DNA of 20,985 nucleotides, taken from IMG/VR virus record IMGVR_UViG_3300048930_001425, positions 1 to 20,985 of that record; one strand, written 5' to 3'. The stretch comes from a virus. Position 1 is the first letter of the stretch. The number at the start of each line of letters is the position of its first letter. The translations under genes and the position numbers were made by a program. Below, piece by piece: positions 1 to 6,815 of the stretch. The notes below the pieces were generated by a model. It was not told the origin of the DNA, ran no database searches, and was given only the letters and a program-made list of their open reading frames with translations.

Positions 1-621
1 ATGAGTTTCGGCTGCAAGGACTGCCGCGACACCGGCGATCTCGCCCTCGCGAGCAAGCGCTATCGCCGCGCGCTCGCCTGGGTGGTGGCGCTGAACCTCG
101 GGATGGGAGTCGTGCAACTCACGGGCGGACTGCTCGGGATGTCGCAGTCGCTCAAAGCGGACGCCCTTGATTTCCTGGGAGACGGCCTCATCACCTGGAT
201 CGGGCTGCTGTCAGTCTCGCACACCCCGCGATGGCGTGCCCGGACGGCGATGGCCCAGGGAGTATTCCTTGCCCTGCTGGCGGTCGGTGTGCTCGCGGCA
301 GCCGTTTATCGCGCCTTTGAGCAGCGGATGCCAGAGGCGGGTGTCATGACCGTGCTCGGCCTCGTCGGATTTGTCGTGAACGTCGCCGCGGCGCTGATCC
401 TTGTTCCGCACCGGAATGGCGACGCGAACGTGCGGGCAGTATGGCTGTTCAGCCGCAATGACGCGATCGGCAACCTGGCTGTGGTGGCTGCATCCGGGTT
501 GGTGTACTGGACACGGAGCCCTTGGCCCGATCTCGTGACCGCGGCCGCGATGGCGGGTCTATTCCTCGCATCGGCAGTTGAGATTCTGCGGACGGCTCGT
601 CGGGAACTGCGAGTTCTGTGA
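1..621 (+). CDS. Cation diffusion facilitator-type metal transporter
   Basis: A 206-residue membrane protein of the cation diffusion facilitator (CzcD-like) superfamily, short form. It would export a divalent metal ion, probably by proton antiport, across the inner membrane. Hydrophobic segments fall near residues 24-46, 52-70, 80-102, 112-134, 150-168 and 174-192, giving about six helices. The second-helix signature SLKADALDFLGD (Asp54, Asp57, Asp61) and the fifth-helix motif SRNDAIGN supply the likely metal ligands; the fifth-helix pair is Asp-x-x-x-Asn rather than the usual His/Asp-x-x-x-Asp. The N-terminus carries Cys5 and Cys8, a possible metal-sensing pair. No C-terminal cytoplasmic domain is present, as usual for this short subgroup. 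The start is the first base of the window, so upstream signals are unseen, but the N-terminus looks complete. It is probably a chromosomal flanking gene rather than phage cargo. Family assignment is firm; the metal is unknown. Confidence 0.88.
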   Translation: MSFGCKDCRDTGDLALASKRYRRALAWVVALNLGMGVVQLTGGLLGMSQSLKADALDFLGDGLITWIGLLSVSHTPRWRARTAMAQGVFLALLAVGVLAAAVYRAFEQRMPEAGVMTVLGLVGFVVNVAAALILVPHRNGDANVRAVWLFSRNDAIGNLAVVAASGLVYWTRSPWPDLVTAAAMAGLFLASAVEILRTARRELRVL

Positions 622-648
622 GACACAGCAGGCTGAGCGGGGTTCCCA

Positions 649-682
649 GCGCGACAAACCCGGCTGGTTAGCAGAGGGGTAT
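649..682 (+). promoter_or_regulatory. Two-box motif copy A (GCGCGACA / AGAGGGGTAT)
   Basis: First of three copies of an intergenic motif: GCGCGACA at 649-656, a 16-base spacer, then AGAGGGGTAT at 673-682. In the other copies the second box lies 14 bases ahead of an RTG start codon; here that position (687-689) reads GAG, so this copy has no start codon in register. It sits between the transporter gene and the integration module. Function is unknown: phage promoter, protein-binding site or translation initiation signal are all possible. Confidence 0.55.
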
Positions 683-683
683 G

Positions 684-705
684 GGCGAGGGCCGCGTCCC
701 TCGCC
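684..705 (+). promoter_or_regulatory. Leader hairpin before the 708 gene
   Basis: Perfect 8-base inverted repeat GGCGAGGG / CCCTCGCC with a 6-base loop, ending two bases before the ATG at 708. It is not followed by a T tract, so it is not a standard intrinsic terminator. In RNA it would occlude initiation at 708, which makes it a candidate translational control element. Confidence 0.45.
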
Positions 706-707
706 GC

Positions 708-977
708 ATGCCACGACACGAAGAACAGAACAACCTGACGAAGGCGGGCTCGCTATGCCTGCCCGGCCGCGCCATCGAGATACTCGCCGCAGCGACTGTT
801 CGGCTGATCGACGCGAGCGCCATCGATTCGGGCGTCAGCATCGAACATGCCGGTTCCTCTGGGGCGGGACTTGAACTCGCGGAGCATGCCGCCCTCAGTG
901 TGCCTACGGGTGAACGCCCCCGTCCCGAACCGGAGAACCCGGGACGATGCTGCCCGAAGGAGCCTGAGGTACGATGA
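708..977 (+). CDS. Small protein of unknown function heading the integration operon
   Basis: An 89-residue open frame that I do not recognise as a named family. Support for it being real is positional: its TGA stop overlaps the ATG of the DUF2924 gene (ATGA at 974-977), the same arrangement used by the next two junctions of this operon. The sequence begins MPRHEEQNNLTKAGSLCLPG, continues with an alanine-rich helical stretch (residues about 22-60), and ends in a polar proline/glutamate-rich tail with one cysteine pair. An in-frame ATG at 681 would add nine residues, but its purine-rich box AGAGGGG is only about one base away, so 708 is preferred even though it has no clear ribosome binding site and is preceded by a hairpin. 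It could be an accessory of the recombinase. Existence moderately likely, function unknown. Confidence 0.5.
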   Translation: MPRHEEQNNLTKAGSLCLPGRAIEILAAATVRLIDASAIDSGVSIEHAGSSGAGLELAEHAALSVPTGERPRPEPENPGRCCPKEPEVR

Positions 978-1492
978 AGACCGCCGCAACCAGAACCATC
1001 CAGCAACAGATCGACGAGCTCCGCGACATGCCGGTGTCGCGACTGCGCGAGCGCTACGCCCAGGTCTTTGGCGAGCCGACGGCCTCCGGGAACCGCCAGT
1101 GGCTCTTTCGACGGGTCGCTTGGCGCATCCAATCCCTCGCGGAGGGGGACCTTTCCGAGCGGGCGCGGCGTCGGGCGGCGGAGTTGGCCCGGGACGTCGA
1201 CGTGCGGGTTCGGCCACTGGGGGAACGGGCAGCCGACGACGCCCGCGTCGGCTCGCGGCTCGTGACAATCACCGGGCGGCTCGCGTCGGCGGGAACCGAC
1301 CGCCTGCCCGCGCCCGGCACCGTCCTGCGGCGCACGTTCAAGGGTGCTGAGCACGAGGTGACGGTGCTCCCCCACGGCTTCGAGTACGAGGGGAGGGCGT
1401 ACCGCTCCCTGTCGGCGGTGGCGACGGCGATCACCGGGTCGCACTGGAACGGGTTCCTGTTCTTCGGGCTAACCAAGAAAGGGACCGCATGA
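974..1492 (+). CDS. DUF2924 family protein
   Basis: A 172-residue protein matching the DUF2924 family, which is typically encoded directly upstream of large serine recombinases. Diagnostic features are the N-terminal stretch IDELRDMPVSRLRERYAQVF, the following GNRQWLFRRVAWRIQSLAEG helix, and the C-terminal block LRRTFKGAEHEVTVLPHGFEYEGRAYRSLSAVATAITGSHWNG, split here only by its natural reading, which resembles a small nucleic-acid-binding fold ending in an aromatic-glycine patch (FLFFGL). The molecular role is not established; genomic association suggests a recombination accessory or directionality partner. It starts at the ATG within an ATGA overlap with the preceding frame, and its own stop overlaps the recombinase ATG at 1489, so translation of the three is probably coupled. 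Family assignment is strong; the functional statement is inference from context. Confidence 0.85.
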   Translation: MKTAATRTIQQQIDELRDMPVSRLRERYAQVFGEPTASGNRQWLFRRVAWRIQSLAEGDLSERARRRAAELARDVDVRVRPLGERAADDARVGSRLVTITGRLASAGTDRLPAPGTVLRRTFKGAEHEVTVLPHGFEYEGRAYRSLSAVATAITGSHWNGFLFFGLTKKGTA

Positions 1493-3081
1493 GCGCTATC
1501 GCCACCAAGCGTCCCGCCGCCTCGCGTCGCGCCACCGCGGAAGCCGCGTCGGGAAGCTCCTCGCCGTCCAAGTCGGTCCCGCGGACTATCCGCTGCGCCA
1601 TCTACACGCGCAAAAGTACCGAGGAGGGCCTCAACCAGGAGTTCAACAGCCTGGACGCCCAGCGCGAGAGCGCCATCGCGTACATCGCCAGCCAGAAGAA
1701 CGAGGGCTGGCTGTGCATCTCCGAGAAATACGACGACGGCGGATTCACGGGCGGGAACATCGAGCGTCCGGCGCTTAAGCGGCTCATGGCCGACATCGAA
1801 GCAGGGAAGGTCGACTGCGTGGTGGTCTACAAGGTGGACCGGCTGAGCCGGTCGCTGATGGATTTCGCGCGGCTGATGGGACTCTTCGACCGCAAGGGCG
1901 TGTCGTTCGTCTCCGTTACGCAGCAGTTCAACACGACCCACTCGATGGGTCGCCTGACGCTGAACATCCTGCTGTCGTTCGCGCAGTTTGAGCGGGAGAT
2001 CATCTCCGAGCGCACGCGTGACAAGATCGCCTCCGCCCGCCGCAAGGGCAAGTACCAGCACGGCAAGCCCATCCTGGGGTACGACTTCGTGCCCGCACCG
2101 GCTCCCTTCACGGGCCGACGCCTCGTCGTCAACAAGGCGGAGGCGGCGCGAGTCAATCGCATCTTCGAGTTGTACCTCGAGGAACGGAGCATCATGCACG
2201 TCGCCGACGAGTGCAACGCACGCGGGTGGACTACGAAGTCGTGGACGACCACTGCCGGTCGCACGGTCGGCAACCGGGAGTTCGACAAGACGATCATCTC
2301 TCGGCTGCTCCGTAACCCGCTGTACCTCGGGAAGGTACCGCACAACGGGGCGGTCTATGACGGCGAGCACGAGGCGATCATCGACGAAGATCTCTTCCTC
2401 CGCGTCCAAGCCCAACTCAAACTCGCCGGGGAGCGCGGCGGGGCGAGCGTGAAGAACTCGACGGGGTCGCTCCTGGGCGGATTGGTTCGGTGTAGGGGGT
2501 GCGGGTGCGCGATGTCTCCCAGCAGTGCCTCGAAGAAGAAGCCCGACGGGACACGCACCCGATACCGCTACTACGTCTGCTCCAACGCGGTGAAGCGCGG
2601 GCGGCAGCACTGCGCCGCCCCGTCCTTGCCCGGGCCCGCGCTCGAAGCATTCGTTCTGGATCAGGTGAAGGCCATTCTGGCCGACTCCCCGCAGATGTCG
2701 GCTGTCGTGGCCCGTGCGATTGACCTCCTCCGCGAAGCGGCCAGCGCTCGGGTCGCGGAGCAGACACGGCTCCGTGCCGTGCTCGAACGGCTCTCCGGCG
2801 AGGAGCCCACGGCCGCCACGCGCCGCGAGATCGAGCGTGTGCGGCGAACGCTCACAGCGGTTTCCGCCCAGGTGGCGGCGGACGCCGACCGCCTCATCGA
2901 TGAGGACGAGGTGACCGGAGCGGTGGAGGCGTTCGACGGGGTCTGGAACGCGATGACGCAGGCCGAACGTGCCGAGTTCCTGCGCGTCGTGATCGCGTCT
3001 GTTGAGTACGACGGCCAGACGCAGAACGTGTCCATCACCTTCAACCCGGAAGCGTCCGCCACGGAAGCGCCAATCCGATGA
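1489..3081 (+). CDS. Large serine recombinase (site-specific integrase)
   Basis: A 530-residue large serine recombinase, expected to integrate and excise the element by making staggered two-base cuts through a phosphoserine intermediate. The resolvase domain spans about residues 35-190: IYTRKST holds the catalytic Ser43, and VVVYKVDRLSRS and FAQFEREIISERTRDKI supply the conserved arginines and the long helix. A recombinase domain follows (about 200-310, GYDFVPAPAP onwards). A zinc ribbon follows with Cys335, Cys338, Cys364 and Cys375. A C-terminal helical stretch (about 395-500) is likely to contain the coiled coil that controls synapsis. Length is normal and all key residues are present, so it is probably active. 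It is flanked by ATGA overlaps with the DUF2924 gene and the HTH gene. The attachment site should lie close to this operon but cannot be placed from one window. Confidence 0.95.
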   Translation: MSAIATKRPAASRRATAEAASGSSSPSKSVPRTIRCAIYTRKSTEEGLNQEFNSLDAQRESAIAYIASQKNEGWLCISEKYDDGGFTGGNIERPALKRLMADIEAGKVDCVVVYKVDRLSRSLMDFARLMGLFDRKGVSFVSVTQQFNTTHSMGRLTLNILLSFAQFEREIISERTRDKIASARRKGKYQHGKPILGYDFVPAPAPFTGRRLVVNKAEAARVNRIFELYLEERSIMHVADECNARGWTTKSWTTTAGRTVGNREFDKTIISRLLRNPLYLGKVPHNGAVYDGEHEAIIDEDLFLRVQAQLKLAGERGGASVKNSTGSLLGGLVRCRGCGCAMSPSSASKKKPDGTRTRYRYYVCSNAVKRGRQHCAAPSLPGPALEAFVLDQVKAILADSPQMSAVVARAIDLLREAASARVAEQTRLRAVLERLSGEEPTAATRREIERVRRTLTAVSAQVAADADRLIDEDEVTGAVEAFDGVWNAMTQAERAEFLRVVIASVEYDGQTQNVSITFNPEASATEAPIR

Positions 3082-3566
3082 ACCCTGCACCAGCCAAATC
3101 CGATCGTGCCTCTGAAGCACAAGCCATCACCACTACAGCCCGGTTCGTCGTCGCCGGCCGCGGCCGACCGGGCCGGGACGCGGCCGCCGTGCCGACCGGG
3201 ATGCCCGGCCGGGTGCCGCGCGTCGCGCGCTTGATGGCGCTAGCGATCCGGTTCGACACCCTCATCCAGACGGGTGCGATTTCTACGCAGACGGAGTTGG
3301 CTGCCGCCGGTCACGTCACTCGCGCCCGCGTGACGCAGATCATGAACCTCCTGTACCTCGCGCCCGACATACAAGAAGCGGTGTTGCACCTACCGCTCGT
3401 AGCTAACGGTCGCGACCCGATAACCGAGCATGATTTGCGCGAAGTCACGTCACGGGTCGAGTGGCAGGCCCAGCGCCAACTGTGGCAATCACTGCTCCGC
3501 AAACCCTGTCGAACCAGCGCGGTGGACCTATCTGAAGTCCTGCAGGGGCCTGGGCTTAGGCACTGA
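3078..3566 (+). CDS. Small helix-turn-helix protein of the recombinase operon
   Basis: A 162-residue protein whose ATG overlaps the recombinase stop (ATGA at 3078-3081), so it is translationally coupled. The first 45 residues are basic and low in complexity. The core (about 48-97) reads RVPRVARLMALAIRFDTLIQ, then a helix-turn-helix, TELAAAGHVTRARVTQIMNL, resembling ParB/KorB-type or Xre-like DNA-binding helices. The following segment, LAPDIQEAVLHLP, and RDPITEHDLREV complete a pattern I associate with unnamed proteins encoded beside large serine recombinases. The likely role is DNA binding, perhaps at the attachment site or as the operon's regulator; this is inference. The C-terminal 40 residues are polar and may be less conserved. 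Confidence 0.75.
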   Translation: MNPAPAKSDRASEAQAITTTARFVVAGRGRPGRDAAAVPTGMPGRVPRVARLMALAIRFDTLIQTGAISTQTELAAAGHVTRARVTQIMNLLYLAPDIQEAVLHLPLVANGRDPITEHDLREVTSRVEWQAQRQLWQSLLRKPCRTSAVDLSEVLQGPGLRH

Positions 3567-3707
3567 TCCAATGTCCTGTTGGTTGGCTGTCGGCTCGACT
3601 TCGGAAGCGTCCTAACGATACACTATTGCCCGAATACTCCCGCCAGGCGTACTCGGCGGGGCTCGCGGCGGAGGCCGCGAGATTCTCGCGTCTGGCCGGA
3701 GATTCGG
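3567..3707. other. Intergenic gap between integration operon and unknown cassette
   Basis: A 141-base gap, richer in T than its surroundings (3575-3630) and then GC-rich. It holds a hairpin at 3662-3681 and the ribosome binding site GGAG at 3698-3701. No clear -35/-10 pair or terminator is visible. It is a plausible place for a promoter of the 3708-5859 cassette or for one half of an attachment site, but nothing in the window proves either. Confidence 0.4.
3662..3681 (+). promoter_or_regulatory. Leader hairpin before the 3708 gene
   Basis: Perfect 8-base inverted repeat CTCGCGGC / GCCGCGAG around a four-base GGAG loop, 26 bases before the ATG at 3708. No T tract follows. The loop itself is a Shine-Dalgarno-like tetramer. 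A strong GC stem so close to a start is a candidate RNA control element or protein-binding dyad. Confidence 0.4.
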
Positions 3708-4898
3708 ATGCCCAAGAGTCTGCGCGCAGGTCGGTGGGTAAACCCGGGGTCCCTCAACAGCATCGACCCCAAACTTCAGGTTCGGTTCTTCCAGCATTAC
3801 CGCAAGGAACTCGAACCGCACGGCGTGTTCATCGGCGACGGCATCGACGACGCCGCGGTACGCCGCGTCATGTGCGGCGAGGTTTCCGGCCTGTCGGCGG
3901 AGTTGGTGGACCGCATCGGCGTCATCGATGAGATGTCGACCGGCGGCAACCATCAACTGCTCCTGGACGAGGCGAAGCGACTGGGTCTTGATATCGCCCC
4001 GACCCCCAGCACCGCCGACCTCGTCGTCCTTCTGCTGCTGGATGGCACCGAATCACTCGAACGCATTTACGCCGAGCGCCTGCCCATCGCGCGTCGCCTC
4101 TTCCGCAGCCACTTTGCGCTGACGGCGGACCCGCCGATGATCTCCGGCGTTGCCGACCATGTCCTCAAGGGGTACGAGGACGGGCTGGAGAAGGACTTTG
4201 TCGGGCGCCGGCGCGGGTCGGGCGTGCGTGTGTTCCATTTCCCAACGCCGGCGGGATTCCGGCAGATGATCCGTCGCGCCGACGTGGCCCACCGCGACGT
4301 ATCCGTCGATCCTTTGACCGGCGGCCGTCAGCACATCATCTTCCACCCGGAGCGGTTCGATGTGCTGATCTACGAGCACGGCCAGGGCGAGATGCAAGTC
4401 AACGCCAAGCACGACGCCGATGTCCGTGCATACCTCGAGCATGTCGGCCACCATCTTTTCAACCAGTCGCAGCTGTTCCTGGCCGAGGGCCTGCCTGCGA
4501 AGTACACACTCAAGCCCATCCTGGAGAAGGGGCAGGCGTGCCTGCGCTGCGATGATGTGCCGGAACTCGAAGCGGTCTGGCTCCGCGGGCTGGACTGGGC
4601 TCATCCCAAGGCGGTTGATCTCGTCGAGCGACCTCGCTCCAAGAGCGATCTGTTCCGGGCCATGACCGACGCAGGACGCGGCATCCCGCGCGGCATCAAG
4701 CTCATGAGCGCGACCTTCAACGTCGTCTTCAGGACCGGCCGGGAGGGGCAGCTCCGGATCGTGCTGCCGAACAACGCCGTGTATTCCCGAGAGAGCGACA
4801 GCGAAGTGATCCTTCGCTGGCTCGGGCTGCGCGGATTCCTCCAGGACCGTGGGAAGGCGACCGATGGGCTCACTCGCGCACTTGTGGCAGCGTCTTGA
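3708..4898 (+). CDS. Uncharacterised protein, first gene of a two-gene cassette
   Basis: A 396-residue soluble protein that I do not recognise. The ATG at 3708 is chosen because GGAG (3698-3701) sits six bases upstream; 43 further in-frame upstream residues are arginine-rich and non-protein-like. The N-terminus (LNSIDPKLQVRFFQHYRKEL) looks helical. A hydrophobic aspartate-bearing segment, ADLVVLLLLDG, lies near residue 104. A beta-rich middle contains RQHIIFHPERFDVLIYEHGQ and a VNAKHDADVRAYLEHVGHHLF stretch (about 205-250) with several Asp/His residues. The C-terminal part (about 300-380) contains ATFNVVFRTG and RIVLPNNAVYSRESD, again beta-rich. No transmembrane helix, Walker motif or nuclease signature is obvious. 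Its 3' end overlaps the next gene by 35 bases, so the two are almost certainly co-translated. Position next to the integrase, in phage accessory territory, would suit a defence, exclusion or regulatory cargo pair, but no function should be assigned. Confidence 0.75.
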   Translation: MPKSLRAGRWVNPGSLNSIDPKLQVRFFQHYRKELEPHGVFIGDGIDDAAVRRVMCGEVSGLSAELVDRIGVIDEMSTGGNHQLLLDEAKRLGLDIAPTPSTADLVVLLLLDGTESLERIYAERLPIARRLFRSHFALTADPPMISGVADHVLKGYEDGLEKDFVGRRRGSGVRVFHFPTPAGFRQMIRRADVAHRDVSVDPLTGGRQHIIFHPERFDVLIYEHGQGEMQVNAKHDADVRAYLEHVGHHLFNQSQLFLAEGLPAKYTLKPILEKGQACLRCDDVPELEAVWLRGLDWAHPKAVDLVERPRSKSDLFRAMTDAGRGIPRGIKLMSATFNVVFRTGREGQLRIVLPNNAVYSRESDSEVILRWLGLRGFLQDRGKATDGLTRALVAAS

Positions 4899-5859
4899 GA
4901 TTGCGCCTGCGGACGCCGCGCCGCGGCAGGAGTGGCGGACCCTCTGCGGGGACGACTTCGCCTGCGTCGAAGGCCTGCTCGAGGCCAATGGCCGCCGCGC
5001 TTCGGTAGTCGCGTCGCCTCTCCCGAATGCGCCGGACATGCGGGTGGTCGTGCATAGGAACGGGACGGTGGTGGCGGTGTGCGATGAGGGAGCCACGCCC
5101 CGGCAGGAGCTCGCGCCCGAGGACTACACGCTTCTGCACATTTCCCCTAGGCGACTGCGGCCCGCAATCGCCAACGCCCTCGGCCTGGAAACTTCCACAA
5201 CGCCCATCAACGGCCCTCCGGGTGGCTTCCGCTTGGGTACGTGGGGCGTGCCGGGATCGGACCGTTTCCCGGTCACGTTCGTGGCCCAGCCGGATACTAC
5301 GGCGCTGGCGCTCACGATCCGGTCGGTCGTGTCGTCCAGCGATATGGGCATGATCATCGTGACGCCAACGGCGCAGGGCTGGTCTGACGAGCTCCGTGAA
5401 TGGGTCGAGGCCCGCAAGGGCGTGCTGGTGCCTGCGGAAGATGTGCTTGACGCAAACGGCTCCGGCCTGATCGCGTCGGATCTCTGGCATGGCTTCATCG
5501 ATCGCTTCGTGCGGCGCAACGGAATCGATCTGGCCTCTCCCCGGCGCTCCAAGACGAAACGCAAGAAGCGGGCGGATCGCCTGGGGGCAATCAACGCAGT
5601 CGAGACGGCGCTAACGCAGATGGCCCGGGATCGCGTGGCGCTCATTCGCTCACGACTCAGGGATGACCAGGGCATGCCCGCCAGCTTGCCGCGCGTGACA
5701 AAGTCCGCGATTGCGACGGCGGCCAAGGTCAAGCCGCATGTCATCACGCGGGTTTTCAACGACTCGGGCGCCGACAGCGTCCGCACGCTCTTCACGCTCG
5801 TGAACGACCCCCAGGCGCTGTGGGATTCCGGGTTCGGTCGCGTCCGGCTGGGCCGCTGA
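4864..5859 (+). CDS. Uncharacterised protein with C-terminal HTH-like segment, second gene of the cassette
   Basis: A 331-residue protein of no family I can name. The ATG at 4864 is chosen over a GTG at 4849 because GGAAGG (4852-4857) lies six bases upstream of it; it overlaps the preceding gene by 35 bases. The N-terminal half has alternating beta strands (residues about 45-75, MRVVVHRNGTVVAVCDEG). A second alpha/beta region around 135-195 includes TFVAQPDTTALALTIRSVV and GMIIVTPTAQGWSDELREWV. A strongly basic linker follows (about 220-240, SKTKRKKRADR). The C-terminus carries a helix-turn-helix-like stretch (about 280-305, TKSAIATAAKVKPHVITRVF) similar in shape to Xre/LacI-type DNA-binding helices. 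It may therefore contact DNA or RNA and act with the 3708 product. The gene ends before a structured intergenic region, closing the two-gene unit. Confidence 0.75.
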   Translation: MGSLAHLWQRLEIAPADAAPRQEWRTLCGDDFACVEGLLEANGRRASVVASPLPNAPDMRVVVHRNGTVVAVCDEGATPRQELAPEDYTLLHISPRRLRPAIANALGLETSTTPINGPPGGFRLGTWGVPGSDRFPVTFVAQPDTTALALTIRSVVSSSDMGMIIVTPTAQGWSDELREWVEARKGVLVPAEDVLDANGSGLIASDLWHGFIDRFVRRNGIDLASPRRSKTKRKKRADRLGAINAVETALTQMARDRVALIRSRLRDDQGMPASLPRVTKSAIATAAKVKPHVITRVFNDSGADSVRTLFTLVNDPQALWDSGFGRVRLGR

Positions 5860-5872
5860 CGCACTCCACTTC

Positions 5873-5903
5873 TTGCACTTTGCGCTGCTTGCTGTAAGTG
5901 CAA
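5873..5903. promoter_or_regulatory. Inverted repeat TTGCACTT / AAGTGCAA
   Basis: Perfect 8-base inverted repeat at 5873-5880 and 5896-5903 with a 15-base spacer, starting 14 bases after the stop of the 4864 gene. Centre-to-centre distance (23 bases, about two helical turns) fits a repressor operator better than a terminator, as no T run follows. It lies about 150 bases upstream of the sigma-like gene and could control the early genes. Confidence 0.4.
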
Positions 5904-5993
5904 ATCGCACGGCGGTTGTCATTTGGTCCCGTGTTTTCAGGCCTCCGGTGATGACGGTCAAGTTTTCTGCGCGCTGATCTGCAAGCCCCACCG

Positions 5994-6037
5994 GCTGGTG
6001 AACACGCCGCGACGTGCGGCGCGAACCACTCACCAGC
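5994..6037 (+). promoter_or_regulatory. Nested leader hairpin before the sigma-like gene
   Basis: An outer perfect 8-base dyad (GCTGGTGA at 5994-6001, TCACCAGC at 6030-6037) encloses an inner 6-base stem-loop (CGCCGC, GACGT, GCGGCG at 6005-6021). The structure ends 13 bases before the ATG at 6051 and just ahead of GGAAG (6040-6044). It could be an RNA element regulating translation or an operator. The inner stem resembles the hairpin ahead of the methyltransferase gene. Confidence 0.5.
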
Positions 6038-6050
6038 ACGGAAGCCATCC

Positions 6051-6632
6051 ATGCTCGCAGAAGCCATCGTCTCCCCGATCGTCACCACTCTCAACTCTGT
6101 CCCTCCGGCCCCGACGCCGCCGGAACTTCCGGAGCTCACCCTCCGGCAGATGAAGTTCCGAACCGAGCGGCTCGGACGCCTCTACTCGCTCGCCACTGAT
6201 CAGGTCGCGGATCTGTGGCAGGAGCTGGCAGCCGAGATTGTTCGAGCGCTCCGGCGGTTCGATCCGACGATCGCCTCGCGGACGACGTTCATGAAGGGCG
6301 TCATGAACCTCTGGTACCGGCAGAAGTGCAAGCAGCTCCGCCGCGACGCGGCGGTGCGCGATCGTCTCGTGCCGTTGCCGGCCCTGGGCACCGAGGGCAT
6401 GGACTTCGCAGACCGCCGCCACGGTGGCGTGGCCCAAGTGGATGCACGCCTCGATCTCGCCGACCGCATCGCGGGTCTGCCGCAGGACCTGTTCGCGCTC
6501 GCCCGCGATCTGCTCGCGGGCAAGTCGGTCCCGGAGATCGCCGCCGAGCGCGGCGTCCACCGGGGGACGGTGAACCGCTTGGTCCTGCAACTGCGCGTCC
6601 ACCTGGCCGACCTCGATCCGGCCGCCAACTAG
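6051..6632 (+). CDS. Sigma-70-family-like transcription regulator
   Basis: A 193-residue protein with the two-part layout of small (ECF-like) sigma factors, expected to bind core RNA polymerase and direct it to phage promoters. A region-2-like helical block lies at about 45-100 (QVADLWQELAAEIVRALRRF ... FMKGVMNLWYRQKCKQLRRD). A region-4-like block lies at about 135-190, where LPQDLFALARDLLAGKSVPE leads into IAAERGVHRGTVNRLVLQLR, a helix-turn-helix. Region 2 is diverged, lacking the usual acidic DAEDL-type motif, so it may bind polymerase weakly or act as a plain HTH regulator. GGAAG six bases upstream supports the ATG at 6051; an internal ATG near 6150 is possible. It stands alone behind a structured leader and is followed by motif copy B, so it is a good candidate for the regulator of the downstream replication operon. 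Fold assignment is moderately secure. Confidence 0.7.
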   Translation: MLAEAIVSPIVTTLNSVPPAPTPPELPELTLRQMKFRTERLGRLYSLATDQVADLWQELAAEIVRALRRFDPTIASRTTFMKGVMNLWYRQKCKQLRRDAAVRDRLVPLPALGTEGMDFADRRHGGVAQVDARLDLADRIAGLPQDLFALARDLLAGKSVPEIAAERGVHRGTVNRLVLQLRVHLADLDPAAN

Positions 6633-6633
6633 C

Positions 6634-6667
6634 GCGCGACAAGTGGCGGGCGCGGGCAGAGGGGTAT
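6634..6667 (+). promoter_or_regulatory. Two-box motif copy B (GCGCGACA / AGAGGGGTAT)
   Basis: Second copy: GCGCGACA at 6634-6641, a 16-base spacer, AGAGGGGTAT at 6658-6667, then a GTG codon at 6672, exactly 14 bases from the start of the second box. The region folds on itself: GCGGGC (6646-6651) and GGGCAG-A-GGGG (6654-6664) can pair with CCCC(C)TGCCC (6675-6684) and GCCCGC (6688-6693), which would bury the purine-rich box and the GTG. This is a candidate translational switch or promoter ahead of the replication operon. Confidence 0.6.
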
Positions 6668-6815
6668 TGGCGTGCCCCCTGCCCGTAGCCCGCGCCCGGA
6701 ACCGCGCGGCCCCGTCGACGAAAGCCTGCCGCTCGTCCGGTTGGGGCAGGGCGATTTCACCCGCGACCTGCGGGCCGAGGACCTCGATCCCCATCACCCC
6801 AAGAACGGAGCCACC

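Noticed and set aside
649-682. Sigma-54 (-24/-12) promoter at the two-box motif
   Set aside because: Neither the GG nor the GC element nor the spacing of a sigma-54 promoter is present; the boxes are 24 bases apart and purine-rich.
1054-3120. 688-codon open frame on the minus strand
   Set aside because: Antisense to the recombinase and DUF2924 genes, which have full domain matches and coupled starts. The antisense product is low-complexity and results from high third-position GC.
3583-3624. Sigma-70 promoter TTGGCT / TACACT before the 3708 gene
   Set aside because: The spacer would be 30 bases, far from the usual 16-18, and no other good pair is seen.
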